Shown here: one piece after another, positions 1 to 7,708 of the stretch
Layout of the letters: each line of letters opens with the position of its first letter
How positions within the stretch are numbered: the first letter of the stretch is position 1
Assembly (NCBI GenBank): GCA_038106885.1
Contig: JAYNFX010000009.1
Span: forward strand, 1-39,790
Length of the DNA: 39,790 nt
Direction of reading: 5' to 3'
From: UBA3537 sp038106885
Lineage (GTDB): Bacteria > Bacteroidota > Bacteroidia > Flavobacteriales > Flavobacteriaceae
Translations under genes and position numbers: made by a program
The notes under the pieces: generated by a model
What the model was told of the DNA's origin: nothing
What the model saw: the letters and a program-made list of their open reading frames with translations, nothing else
Databases searched by the model: none

Positions 1-2
1 TT

Positions 3-533
3 ATTTCTATAAATGGTGTTTCAGAAATTTTTTATGATGGAGAACTTTGTCAAACACAAGCAGTTCAAAATTCTTCAGAGGCAAGGATTTATGGATTTGA
101 AGCTGGGATTAAAGCAATGTTTTCTAATTCTTTTGAAATTACTTCGCAGTTTAGTTTAACCAAGGGGCGTCAAAAAGATAATCAGAATTTTGATACTCCA
201 GTTCGCCATGTTGCTCCTGAATTTGGCAATATACACCTCATTTGGAAGGGCGATAAAATCTCTATCGATGGGTTTTTAAATTATAATGGAATCTTAAAAC
301 GTGAAGATATATCGCATGAACTTTCAAATCATTTGTTTGCGCAAGATCAAAATGGTTACCCGTATTCTCCAGCATGGTATACTTTGAATTTAAGAACTCA
401 GTTTAAATTTAGCGATACATTGTCATTTATTGGATCAATTGAAAATATTTTAAATGAGGGTTATCGTCCTTTTGCTTCAGGGGTTAGTGCGCCAGGAGCT
501 AATTTTATTTTTGCAATATCATATAATGATTAA
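3..533 (+). CDS. TonB-dependent receptor, C-terminal part (5' end outside window)
   Basis: An open frame enters from the left edge at base 3 and runs to TAA at 531-533, giving the last 176 residues. The segment alternates short beta strands and polar loops. It contains typical barrel-end phrases of TonB-dependent outer-membrane receptors, such as ARIYGFEAG near the start and an IENILNEGYRP strand close to the end, where these receptors usually carry a 'NLFN..Y' signature. An ATG at 117 is internal and is not the gene start. The plug, TonB box and ligand-specific regions lie outside the window, so the substrate cannot be inferred. The stop codon shares its last A with the recX start (TAATG), which suggests translational coupling. 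Confidence 0.85.
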   Translation: MSINGVSEIFYDGELCQTQAVQNSSEARIYGFEAGIKAMFSNSFEITSQFSLTKGRQKDNQNFDTPVRHVAPEFGNIHLIWKGDKISIDGFLNYNGILKREDISHELSNHLFAQDQNGYPYSPAWYTLNLRTQFKFSDTLSFIGSIENILNEGYRPFASGVSAPGANFIFAISYND

Positions 534-1006
534 TGTATTCATTTAGAAAATCTTACACCTTAGAACAGGCCTTATCTAGGTTACAAAGATATTGCACTTA
601 TCAAGACCGTTGCCATATTGAAGTAGAACGTAAGCTTACAGAGATGCGAATGATCCCTCAAGCAAAAGAGCAAATAATTATGTCTCTTATTGAAGATGAT
701 TATCTCAACGAAGAACGTTTTGCATTGGCTTTTGTAAAGGGAAAATTTAGAATAAAGAAGTGGGGGAGAATTCGCTTAAAAGCAGAACTAAAAAAAAGGA
801 AAATATCAAAATATCTTATTAAATCTGCTTTAGAACAAATTTCAGAGAAAGATTACTTATTTACTTTTGAGGAACTAGCCAATCGAAAAGCGAATTCAAT
901 TAAAGCGGATTCAATTTTATTAAAAAAGAAAAAACTAGCTGATTATCTTATCTACAGAGGCTGGGAATCAAGTTTAGTAAACAATAAAATGAATCAACTT
1001 TTTTAG
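533..1006 (+). CDS. recX: RecX family regulatory protein
   Basis: This 157-residue protein matches the RecX family, which binds RecA filaments and modulates recombination and SOS activity in the cytoplasm. It is all-helical and very basic. The central signature is visible around residues 58-92: YLNEERFALAFV, followed by a KWG.IRLKAELKKR segment, the three-helix repeat characteristic of RecX. Length is normal for the family. The ATG at 533 overlaps the TAA of the upstream receptor by one base. RecX next to a TonB receptor is not a functional pairing I recognise, so the coupling may only provide expression. The gene ends 12 bases before the convergent receptor gene at 1019. Confidence 0.88.
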   Translation: MYSFRKSYTLEQALSRLQRYCTYQDRCHIEVERKLTEMRMIPQAKEQIIMSLIEDDYLNEERFALAFVKGKFRIKKWGRIRLKAELKKRKISKYLIKSALEQISEKDYLFTFEELANRKANSIKADSILLKKKKLADYLIYRGWESSLVNNKMNQLF

Positions 1007-1018
1007 TTTCATTTTAGT

Positions 1019-2827
1019 CTAGAAAAATGCACGTAAGCCAAATAATAAATTTCCTTTTGGCATTGGGACAATACCTGTTTCAATATATGATGTATTGAAT
1101 AAATTATTTGCAGTTACAGTGAGTTCAAGATTAGTTATTTTTAATTTGAATTGAGCATCAATTACACTGTAACTTTGTCCTGTTGCTCTTTCAGCAAATT
1201 TATATAGGATACTTTGAGAGGTGTTTTTTGAAAATTGTGTTTTTAATTGAGCAATAAAGTGATGATTTAAGGCATTTAGAATATATTTTGAAAAGTTTGC
1301 TCTCACACTACCTAAATTTTCTTCAATGTATGTATACCCAAACCTTATATTTTGTTTATACCCAACTAGATCAAAGGGTTTGTTCAATTGAAACTCTACT
1401 CCTTTTGTGTTTAAGCTTTTTAGATTATTAGATTGCCACTTATCTTCCTCGTTATCCTTAGTGTAGTCTATTAAATTATCTGAATCCCTGTTAAAAAGTG
1501 CAACTGTCAAATTAAGGTTTTTACCAAAGTATTTAAAACCGATTTCTTCAGAAATAGCCTTTTCTGGCACTAAATTTTCATTTCCAATATCTCTACTTCC
1601 AATATAAAATAAGTCGTTATATGTCGGAACTCTATATGTATATCCAGCATTAGCATAAATTCTAATTTTATCATTAAGTGAATATCCTAAATCAACTCCT
1701 GGGAAGATATTAGTGTCGAACTCTGACATATGATTTATTGCAATACCTGGAGTAATATCAAGATTATTTTCTAATATTGAAAATCGATGTTCGAAAAATA
1801 AATTTCCCATCCACCGGGCGTGATCACCTAATCTATTACTTTCCATTCCTACTTTCGCAATATCAATACCAAATCCAGTTATTCCTATTTTTGATTCTAG
1901 CGAGCTATTTATCTGTGCTCCAACCTTATTTGAAATGTGCAAATTTCTGTAAACAGAAGGATTCGCTCTGATATATAAATACATGTCTTGGTTACGTTTC
2001 CAGTACACTTGGGGGCGTATTTTTACGTTTCCAATGTATTTTGTGGTTGATATACTAACTAGACTACTTTGAGTTTCTTCATATTGCTCCCTCGCATTAA
2101 TGGAATAAAATTGATTTCCACCAAATTTTCTTTCAGAAAAAGTAGCCATCACATCAATAGGGTTACTTTTTGTTTTAAAACTACTTTTTAAGAAATAGTT
2201 TTGATTTTCAAAATCAGTATTATAACGGTATCCTTCAGAGCTATTTATAGATGCATGACCAATAAGAGACGATTTTTCGAATTTTGTTCCTAATGTGCCT
2301 GTAATATGTTGCTGATTATAAGAGCCTAACTGAAAACCAATATTATTTTTTACATCAGCATTTGATTTTGTTACGATGTTTATTGCTCCTGTAAATGCAT
2401 TTTGGCCAAAAATTCGTGCTGCAGGACCTTTTATGATTTCGATTCTTTTTATAACTTCAAGAGGCAATGCAATGTTTAATGTGTGATGACCTGTTTGAGG
2501 ATCCTCAGACTTAATTCCGTCGATAAGAAGTAGTGTTTGATCAAACCCACCACCTCTTATATATAAATCAGATTGCATACCATAAACACCTTGGCGTCTA
2601 ATGTCTACTCCTGCTTCTTGTTGCAAAAGCTCTACTAAATTTGTTGCAGGGCTGTTTTTGATATCTTCCATTGTAATGATACTAATTGTTCTTGAGTTCA
2701 TTTTAAATGGAAGATCTATCCTACTAGATTTAATCGTAATAGAATCAAGAGATTGAATTTCTTGTGCAATATTATATTGAATTGAAAATATTAATAAAAC
2801 AAAAATTTGTATAAACCGGGCCTTCAT
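1019..2827 (-). CDS. TonB-dependent outer membrane receptor, BtuB-like
   Basis: This is a complete 602-residue receptor. Residues 1-21 form a signal peptide ending in AQ. Next comes a TonB-box-like LDSITIKSSR, then a plug domain at about residues 45-155 with the recognisable YIRGGGFDQTLLLIDGI and IEIIKGPAARIFGQNAFTGA motifs, then a 22-strand-type barrel ending in LFGLRAFF with a C-terminal aromatic residue. It lacks the N-terminal carboxypeptidase-like domain of SusC or the large Bacteroidota receptors. The small size and plug sequence fit the cobalamin/siderophore (BtuB/CirA) class. The substrate is inference only: no riboswitch or vitamin gene is next to it. A promoter-like element lies at 2854-2879 on the same strand. 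Confidence 0.85.
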   Translation of the reverse strand: MKARFIQIFVLLIFSIQYNIAQEIQSLDSITIKSSRIDLPFKMNSRTISIITMEDIKNSPATNLVELLQQEAGVDIRRQGVYGMQSDLYIRGGGFDQTLLLIDGIKSEDPQTGHHTLNIALPLEVIKRIEIIKGPAARIFGQNAFTGAINIVTKSNADVKNNIGFQLGSYNQQHITGTLGTKFEKSSLIGHASINSSEGYRYNTDFENQNYFLKSSFKTKSNPIDVMATFSERKFGGNQFYSINAREQYEETQSSLVSISTTKYIGNVKIRPQVYWKRNQDMYLYIRANPSVYRNLHISNKVGAQINSSLESKIGITGFGIDIAKVGMESNRLGDHARWMGNLFFEHRFSILENNLDITPGIAINHMSEFDTNIFPGVDLGYSLNDKIRIYANAGYTYRVPTYNDLFYIGSRDIGNENLVPEKAISEEIGFKYFGKNLNLTVALFNRDSDNLIDYTKDNEEDKWQSNNLKSLNTKGVEFQLNKPFDLVGYKQNIRFGYTYIEENLGSVRANFSKYILNALNHHFIAQLKTQFSKNTSQSILYKFAERATGQSYSVIDAQFKLKITNLELTVTANNLFNTSYIETGIVPMPKGNLLFGLRAFF

Positions 2828-2853
2828 TAACTATGAATTTTACTATAATTTTT

Positions 2854-2879
2854 CAAAGGTATATAAATCTTATTATCAA
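2854..2879 (-). promoter_or_regulatory. Candidate promoter of the BtuB-like receptor gene
   Basis: On the minus strand the sequence reads TTG, 15 bases, TACCTTTG. The last element fits the flavobacterial -7 consensus TAnnTTTG, and TTG is the expected -33 element. The spacer is a little shorter than the usual 17-23 bases. It lies about 27 bases before the ATG. Confidence 0.45.
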
Positions 2880-2989
2880 TCACGGATAATTAATTAAATA
2901 ATCTCAAATGACTGTTTTTATTAGTTTTTCTTAAAGAAAATAAATTCAAAGTTTGTGTAAAAAAAACATAAATGAGGTATCTTTATGAC

Positions 2990-4246
2990 ATGTTTGCATT
3001 GGTTGATTGTAATAACTTTTATGCCTCTTGTGAGCGTGTTTTTAACCCTAATCTACAAGGTAAGCCGTTAGCTATTTTATCTAATAATGATGGGTGTGTA
3101 ATTGCACGCAGCGATGAGGCAAAATCATTGGGCCTCCCTATGGGTGCCCCAGCATTCAAGTATAAAACGTTTTTTAGAGATCATAAGGTTCATGTGTATT
3201 CTTCAAATTACCCCTTATATGGAGATATGAGTAGACGCGTCATGAGAATTTTAGAGCGGTTTACCCCTGATGTAGAGGTTTACAGCATTGACGAAGCATT
3301 TTTGAAATTTGAGGGATTTGAAAATTATGATTTAGAAACCTATGGCCATGAGATTCGTACAACAATCTTAAAGTGGACAGGAATTCCAACTTGTGTTGGT
3401 ATAGCACCAACTAAGGCATTATCTAAAATAGCTAATAAAATTGCACGTAAATTTCCTAAGGAAACAGGGGGGGTCTACATAATTGATACCGACTTAAAGC
3501 GTCTAAAAGCATTGAAGTGGACTCCTATTGAAAAAGTTTGGGGTATTGGCCATTCTTTACATAAGCATTTGATAAAAAATCAGTGTAAGACAGCTTATGA
3601 TTTTGTGCAATTATCAGATCTTTGGGTAAGGCAATCTTTTTCGATTACTCAATGGAAACTTAAAAAAGATTTAGAAGGTATTTCCAAAATAGAAATGGAA
3701 CAAATTAAAACTAAGCGTGCTATTGCAACCACAAGGAGTTTTGAAACGACATTGACGGATTTGACAGACATAAAAGAACGGATATCTACATTTGCTAGCA
3801 GTTGTGCTGAGAAATTGCGGCGGCAAAATTCAAATTGCCATATGGTGATTGTTTTTTTAAAAAGTAATCGTTTTAAAACACAAAGCAAACAATACCGAGC
3901 AAGCACTATAGTGAGTATACCTTTTCCAACGGACTCAACCTTAGTTATTAGCGCGAATGCTATCAAAGCTATTGAATCCATTTTTAAAGAGGGAATTCAA
4001 TACAAAAAAGCAGGAGTTATTTTAACAGGTATTGTTCCTTCATATAATAGACAATTACAAATGTTTGATCATGAGGATCCCCGACACAGACCACTAATGT
4101 CAGCAATAGACAGATTAAATAATAAATATTCTACAAAAAAATTGAAGTTAGCTAATCAGGATTTAAAACGAACTTGGAAAATGCGCCAAGCCCACTTATC
4201 CCCTGGTTATACAACTAATCTAAAAGATATAATTAAAGTTAAATGA
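2990..4246 (+). CDS. umuC: DNA polymerase V catalytic subunit UmuC (Y family)
   Basis: This is an error-prone Y-family polymerase for translesion synthesis. With the start at the ATG of 2990 the protein has 418 residues and begins MFALVDCNNFYASCER, the standard UmuC N terminus. A further in-frame ATG at 2972 would add six residues and is less likely. Metal-binding residues are visible: Asp6 in VDCNNFY, and Asp101-Glu102 in YSIDEAF. A helix-hairpin-helix region (EKVWGIGHSL) and the little-finger domain follow. Length matches the 420-residue E. coli UmuC. The TGA overlaps the ATG of umuD (ATGA), so the two are translated as a pair. A run of seven G occurs at 3467-3473. I saw no recognisable LexA box upstream. 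Confidence 0.93.
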   Translation: MFALVDCNNFYASCERVFNPNLQGKPLAILSNNDGCVIARSDEAKSLGLPMGAPAFKYKTFFRDHKVHVYSSNYPLYGDMSRRVMRILERFTPDVEVYSIDEAFLKFEGFENYDLETYGHEIRTTILKWTGIPTCVGIAPTKALSKIANKIARKFPKETGGVYIIDTDLKRLKALKWTPIEKVWGIGHSLHKHLIKNQCKTAYDFVQLSDLWVRQSFSITQWKLKKDLEGISKIEMEQIKTKRAIATTRSFETTLTDLTDIKERISTFASSCAEKLRRQNSNCHMVIVFLKSNRFKTQSKQYRASTIVSIPFPTDSTLVISANAIKAIESIFKEGIQYKKAGVILTGIVPSYNRQLQMFDHEDPRHRPLMSAIDRLNNKYSTKKLKLANQDLKRTWKMRQAHLSPGYTTNLKDIIKVK

Positions 4247-4686
4247 ATAAAGGTAATCAACAAGCATTAGAATTTTTTATTCCAAAGTCTCCCAATGATC
4301 TAAATGGAGCGATTTATTTTGACACTGGAATATCTGCAGGATTTCCTTCGCCTGCGGACGACTTTATGCAACAGCGACTATCTCTAGACTCGGAGCTTAT
4401 CAAGAACAAAGAAGCTACATTTTTTGCGCGAGTTAGCGGCCAATCAATGATTGACGCCGGGCTTAATGATAATGATCTTTTAGTCATTGATCGCAGTCTT
4501 TCACCATCACACAATAGAATAGCAGTATGTTTTTTGGATGGAGAATTTACGGTTAAAAGATTAAAGGTAAAAAAAGAAGAGGTTTGGTTGCAGCCTGAAA
4601 ATAAAAACTATAAAGCTATAAAAATAACACCTGAAAATGATTTTATAATATGGGGCATCGTAACTAATGTTATTAAGAAAGTATAA
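4243..4686 (+). CDS. umuD: UmuD-like S24 autopeptidase, polymerase V accessory subunit
   Basis: This 147-residue LexA/UmuD-family (S24) protein should cleave itself on RecA filaments and then activate UmuC. A likely cleavage bond is Ala32-Gly33. The catalytic dyad is Ser68 (GQSMIDAG) and Lys105 (EFTVKRL). The spacings of cleavage site, Ser and Lys are nearly identical to those of E. coli UmuD (Cys24-Gly25, Ser60, Lys97). There is no N-terminal helix-turn-helix domain, so it is UmuD and not LexA. The gene follows umuC with a 4-base ATGA overlap, the reverse of the E. coli umuDC order. Its stop at 4684-4686 directly abuts the stop of rpoN on the other strand. Confidence 0.92.
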   Translation: MNKGNQQALEFFIPKSPNDLNGAIYFDTGISAGFPSPADDFMQQRLSLDSELIKNKEATFFARVSGQSMIDAGLNDNDLLVIDRSLSPSHNRIAVCFLDGEFTVKRLKVKKEEVWLQPENKNYKAIKITPENDFIIWGIVTNVIKKV

Positions 4687-6141
4687 TCAAATTTCTTTTC
4701 TTAGCCTCGCAACAGGAAGATCTAATTGCTCACGATATTTTGCAATTGTTCTTCTAGCTATAGGATAACCCTTTTCTTTTAGGATATTAGCTAACCTTTC
4801 ATCAGTTAATGGTTTTTTCTTGTCTTCTTGATTAATTACAGACTTTAAAATACTTTTAATTTCTATGGTTGAGACTTCTTCTCCCTCAGCATTGGTCATA
4901 GATTCACTGAAAAATTCTTTGATAAGTTTTGTGCCATAAGGAGTGTTTACGTACTTACTATTAGCAACCCTTGAAACAGTCGATACATCCATTCCAATTT
5001 CATCTGCAATATCTTTTAATATCATTGGCCGGAGCTGTTCTTCATCTCCAGATAAAAAATAGTTTTTTTGATAGTTCATAATAGCGTTCATCGTTACATA
5101 TAATGTTTGTTGTCTTTGTTGGATAGCCTCTATAAACCACTTAGCCGAATCAAGCTTTTGTTTAATAAATTGAACAGCCTCCTTTTGAGCTTTAGATTTA
5201 TCTTTGGAAGCTTTATATCCCTGTAGCATTTCACTATATGATTTTGAAACGTGGAGTTCTGGCGCATTTCGAGAGTTTAGTGTAAGTTTTAAATCTCCAT
5301 CTGATATTTCAATTACAAAATCAGGAACTACATGTTCAGTTGATCTTAAATTATTACTAAAGGAACTCCCAGGTTTCGGATTTAATTTTGCGATTTCCTG
5401 AATAGAGTCTTTTAGTTGTTCCTCATTAATATTAAATTTTTTTATAAGTTTTTGATAGTGCTTTTTTGTAAATTGATCAAATGCTTTATCAAGAATTTGA
5501 ATAGCTAAATTTATATTTTGAGTTTTTCTTTTTCTTTTAAGTTGAATTAAAAGACACTCTTTAAGGCTTCTTGCCCCTACACCTGCTGGGTCTAAGCGTT
5601 GAACAATATGTAATATTTCTTCAATTTTTTTTGTGTCAGTGTATATATTTTGCGTGAAGGCTAAATCATCAGTCAGATCAATTAAAGGCCTTCGAATGTA
5701 TCCACTATCATCGATACTTCCAATTAAGAATTTAGCAATCAAAGATGATTCCTCTTCAAGCCGAAATGTGTTAAGCTGAGCTATTAAGTGCTGTGTAAAA
5801 GAAGTCCCTGAGGCATATGGCACTGATTTATCATTATCATCAGGGCTATAATTATTTGATTTCAATCTGTAATTAGGAACCTCATCATCACTCAGATAAT
5901 CATCTACGTTAATATCTTCAGCTTGAATTTGATTAGAATCTTCATAATCATTTTCAAGATATGACTCATCTAATGATTTATCGTCACTATTTTTGCCACT
6001 TTCTAATGCTAAATTTTCTTCAAGCTCTTGCTTTATTCTTTCTTCAAAAGCCTGAGTTGGTAATTGAATAAGTTTCATCAACTGTATTTGTTGAGGAGAT
6101 AATTTTTGAGAAAGTTTAAAGTTTAAATATTGCTTAAGCAT
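4687..6141 (-). CDS. rpoN: RNA polymerase sigma-54 factor
   Basis: This 484-residue sigma-54 directs RNA polymerase to -24/-12 promoters and requires enhancer-binding ATPases. Region I is at the N terminus: a glutamine-rich helix (KLSPQQIQLMKLIQLP), then IKQELEENLALE. An acidic region II follows at about residues 45-95. The core-binding region contains LDPAGVGARSLKECL. The DNA-binding domain ends in the RpoN box ARRTIAKYRE at residues 462-471. No activator is encoded in the window, so its targets are unknown. The gene converges on umuD with zero intergenic bases, leaving no room for a dedicated terminator. asnS lies 80 bases upstream on the same strand. Confidence 0.95.
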   Translation of the reverse strand: MLKQYLNFKLSQKLSPQQIQLMKLIQLPTQAFEERIKQELEENLALESGKNSDDKSLDESYLENDYEDSNQIQAEDINVDDYLSDDEVPNYRLKSNNYSPDDNDKSVPYASGTSFTQHLIAQLNTFRLEEESSLIAKFLIGSIDDSGYIRRPLIDLTDDLAFTQNIYTDTKKIEEILHIVQRLDPAGVGARSLKECLLIQLKRKRKTQNINLAIQILDKAFDQFTKKHYQKLIKKFNINEEQLKDSIQEIAKLNPKPGSSFSNNLRSTEHVVPDFVIEISDGDLKLTLNSRNAPELHVSKSYSEMLQGYKASKDKSKAQKEAVQFIKQKLDSAKWFIEAIQQRQQTLYVTMNAIMNYQKNYFLSGDEEQLRPMILKDIADEIGMDVSTVSRVANSKYVNTPYGTKLIKEFFSESMTNAEGEEVSTIEIKSILKSVINQEDKKKPLTDERLANILKEKGYPIARRTIAKYREQLDLPVARLRKEI

Positions 6142-6221
6142 TATTTTTTAGATTTTTATAAATTTAAAAAAAAACAAAATAAAAACTCAAGATGTAATTT
6201 TGTTTAATTGTTTGAGAATAT

Positions 6222-7664
6222 TTAAAATTCAGCATTTTGAGGAGTTCGTGGATATGGTATTACATCTCTAATATTACTCATCCCAGTTGCAAACATTACA
6301 AGGCGCTCAAAACCCAAACCAAATCCTGAATGTATAGCAGTACCATATTTTCTTAAGTCAAGATACCACCATAATTCTTCTTCTGGGATGTTAAGAGAAG
6401 CCATTTTTTCTTTTAAAATCTCAAGGCGTTCCTCACGCTGAGACCCTCCAACAATTTCTCCAATTCCTGGGAATAAAATATCCATGGCTCTGACTGTAGT
6501 GCCGTCTTCGTTCAAACGCATATAAAAAGCTTTAATATTTGCAGGATAATCGAATAAAATTACAGGACATTTAAAATGCTTTTCAACTAAAAATCTCTCG
6601 TGTTCGCTTTGAAGGTCAGCCCCCCAATCGCTGATTAAATATTTAAATTTTTTCTTTTTATTTGGCTTAGAGTTTCTTAAAATATCTATAGCTTCACTAT
6701 AACTTACACGTTTAAAGTTATTTTCAATGATAAATTTTAGTTTTTCAATTAATCCCATTGGGCTTCTTTCATTTTGAGGTTTAGATTTCTCCTCATTGGA
6801 CAAGCGATTATCCAAGAATTCTAAATCTTCAATATTATTTTGAAGAATGTATTCAATAACTGACTTTAGAAAATCTTCTGCTAAATCCATATTGCCTTCT
6901 AGGTCCATAAAAGCTACTTCAGGTTCAATCATCCAGAATTCAGCTAAGTGTCTTGATGTATTTGAATTTTCTGCTCTGAAAGTAGGACCAAAAGTATAAA
7001 CTTTACCTAAGGCCATTGCATAAGTTTCAGCCTCTAATTGACCTGAAACAGTTAAATTAGTTTCTTTTCCAAAGAAATCTTTTGAATAATCCACCTTACC
7101 ATCTTTAGTAAGTGGTGGATTTTTTGGATCTAATGTAGTAACTCTAAACATTTCCCCAGCCCCCTCAGCATCACTTCCAGTAATAATTGGACTATGCATA
7201 TAGTTAAAGCCGTTTGTATGAAAATATCTATGTATAGCAAATGATAATGATGAGCGTAATCTCATTACTGCACCAAAAGTGTTTGTGCGTGGACGCAGAT
7301 GAGCTTGTTCTCTAAGAAATTCTAATGAATGTTTTTTGGGTTGTAATATAGTTTTTGATACCAATTCAGGGTTGGCCTGTCCTAAAACTTCAATATTAGA
7401 AACTTGAATTTCAAAGTCTTGACCTTTGCCCTGACTTTCGACTAAATCCCCTTGTACTTTTAAGGAAGCACCAACTGTAATTTTATTTAGAAGATCTTCA
7501 GCTAAATTTTCAAAATCAACAACGCATTGCATATTTTTAATAGTTGAGCCATCATTAAGAGCTATGAATCTATTAGCTCTAAATGATTTTACCCAGCCCT
7601 TTACTTCAACCTCAATCAAGGTTGTATTTTTTTTAAATAGTTCTGCAACAGTAGTTTTGATCAT
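6222..7664 (-). CDS. asnS: Asparagine--tRNA ligase
   Basis: This class II aminoacyl-tRNA synthetase of 480 residues charges tRNA-Asn with asparagine in the cytoplasm. It has an OB-fold anticodon-binding domain at residues 15-95, followed by the class II catalytic core. Motif 2 is visible as GPTFRAENSNT at about 226-236 with HLAEFWMIEPE after it. Motif 3 is GFGLGFERL near 447-455. The small insertion around residues 176-204 is typical of bacterial AsnRS and separates it from AspRS. A minus-strand TATATTTG lies just upstream at 7683-7690. The gene sits between rpoN and the RND exporter. Confidence 0.96.
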   Translation of the reverse strand: MIKTTVAELFKKNTTLIEVEVKGWVKSFRANRFIALNDGSTIKNMQCVVDFENLAEDLLNKITVGASLKVQGDLVESQGKGQDFEIQVSNIEVLGQANPELVSKTILQPKKHSLEFLREQAHLRPRTNTFGAVMRLRSSLSFAIHRYFHTNGFNYMHSPIITGSDAEGAGEMFRVTTLDPKNPPLTKDGKVDYSKDFFGKETNLTVSGQLEAETYAMALGKVYTFGPTFRAENSNTSRHLAEFWMIEPEVAFMDLEGNMDLAEDFLKSVIEYILQNNIEDLEFLDNRLSNEEKSKPQNERSPMGLIEKLKFIIENNFKRVSYSEAIDILRNSKPNKKKKFKYLISDWGADLQSEHERFLVEKHFKCPVILFDYPANIKAFYMRLNEDGTTVRAMDILFPGIGEIVGGSQREERLEILKEKMASLNIPEEELWWYLDLRKYGTAIHSGFGLGFERLVMFATGMSNIRDVIPYPRTPQNAEF

Positions 7665-7682
7665 CTCTTTTTAAATTAATTA

Positions 7683-7690
7683 CAAATATA
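7683..7690 (-). promoter_or_regulatory. Candidate -7 element upstream of asnS
   Basis: The minus strand reads TATATTTG, a match to the flavobacterial TAnnTTTG element, 18 bases before the asnS ATG. No TTG is seen at the expected -33 position, so support is partial. Confidence 0.35.
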
Positions 7691-7708
7691 AAATTTTAGA
7701 TGTATTCT

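Noticed and set aside
117..533. A complete 138-residue gene starting at ATG 117
   Set aside because: The same frame is open from base 3 with receptor-like residues, so this is an internal Met of a partial gene.
2880..2989. A LexA/SOS-type operator upstream of umuC
   Set aside because: No symmetric operator of a known LexA type could be recognised in this AT-rich stretch.
3649..3981. Minus-strand reading frame of 110 codons within umuC
   Set aside because: Shadow of the umuC gene on the other strand, with no family features; the coding signal in this region is umuC.
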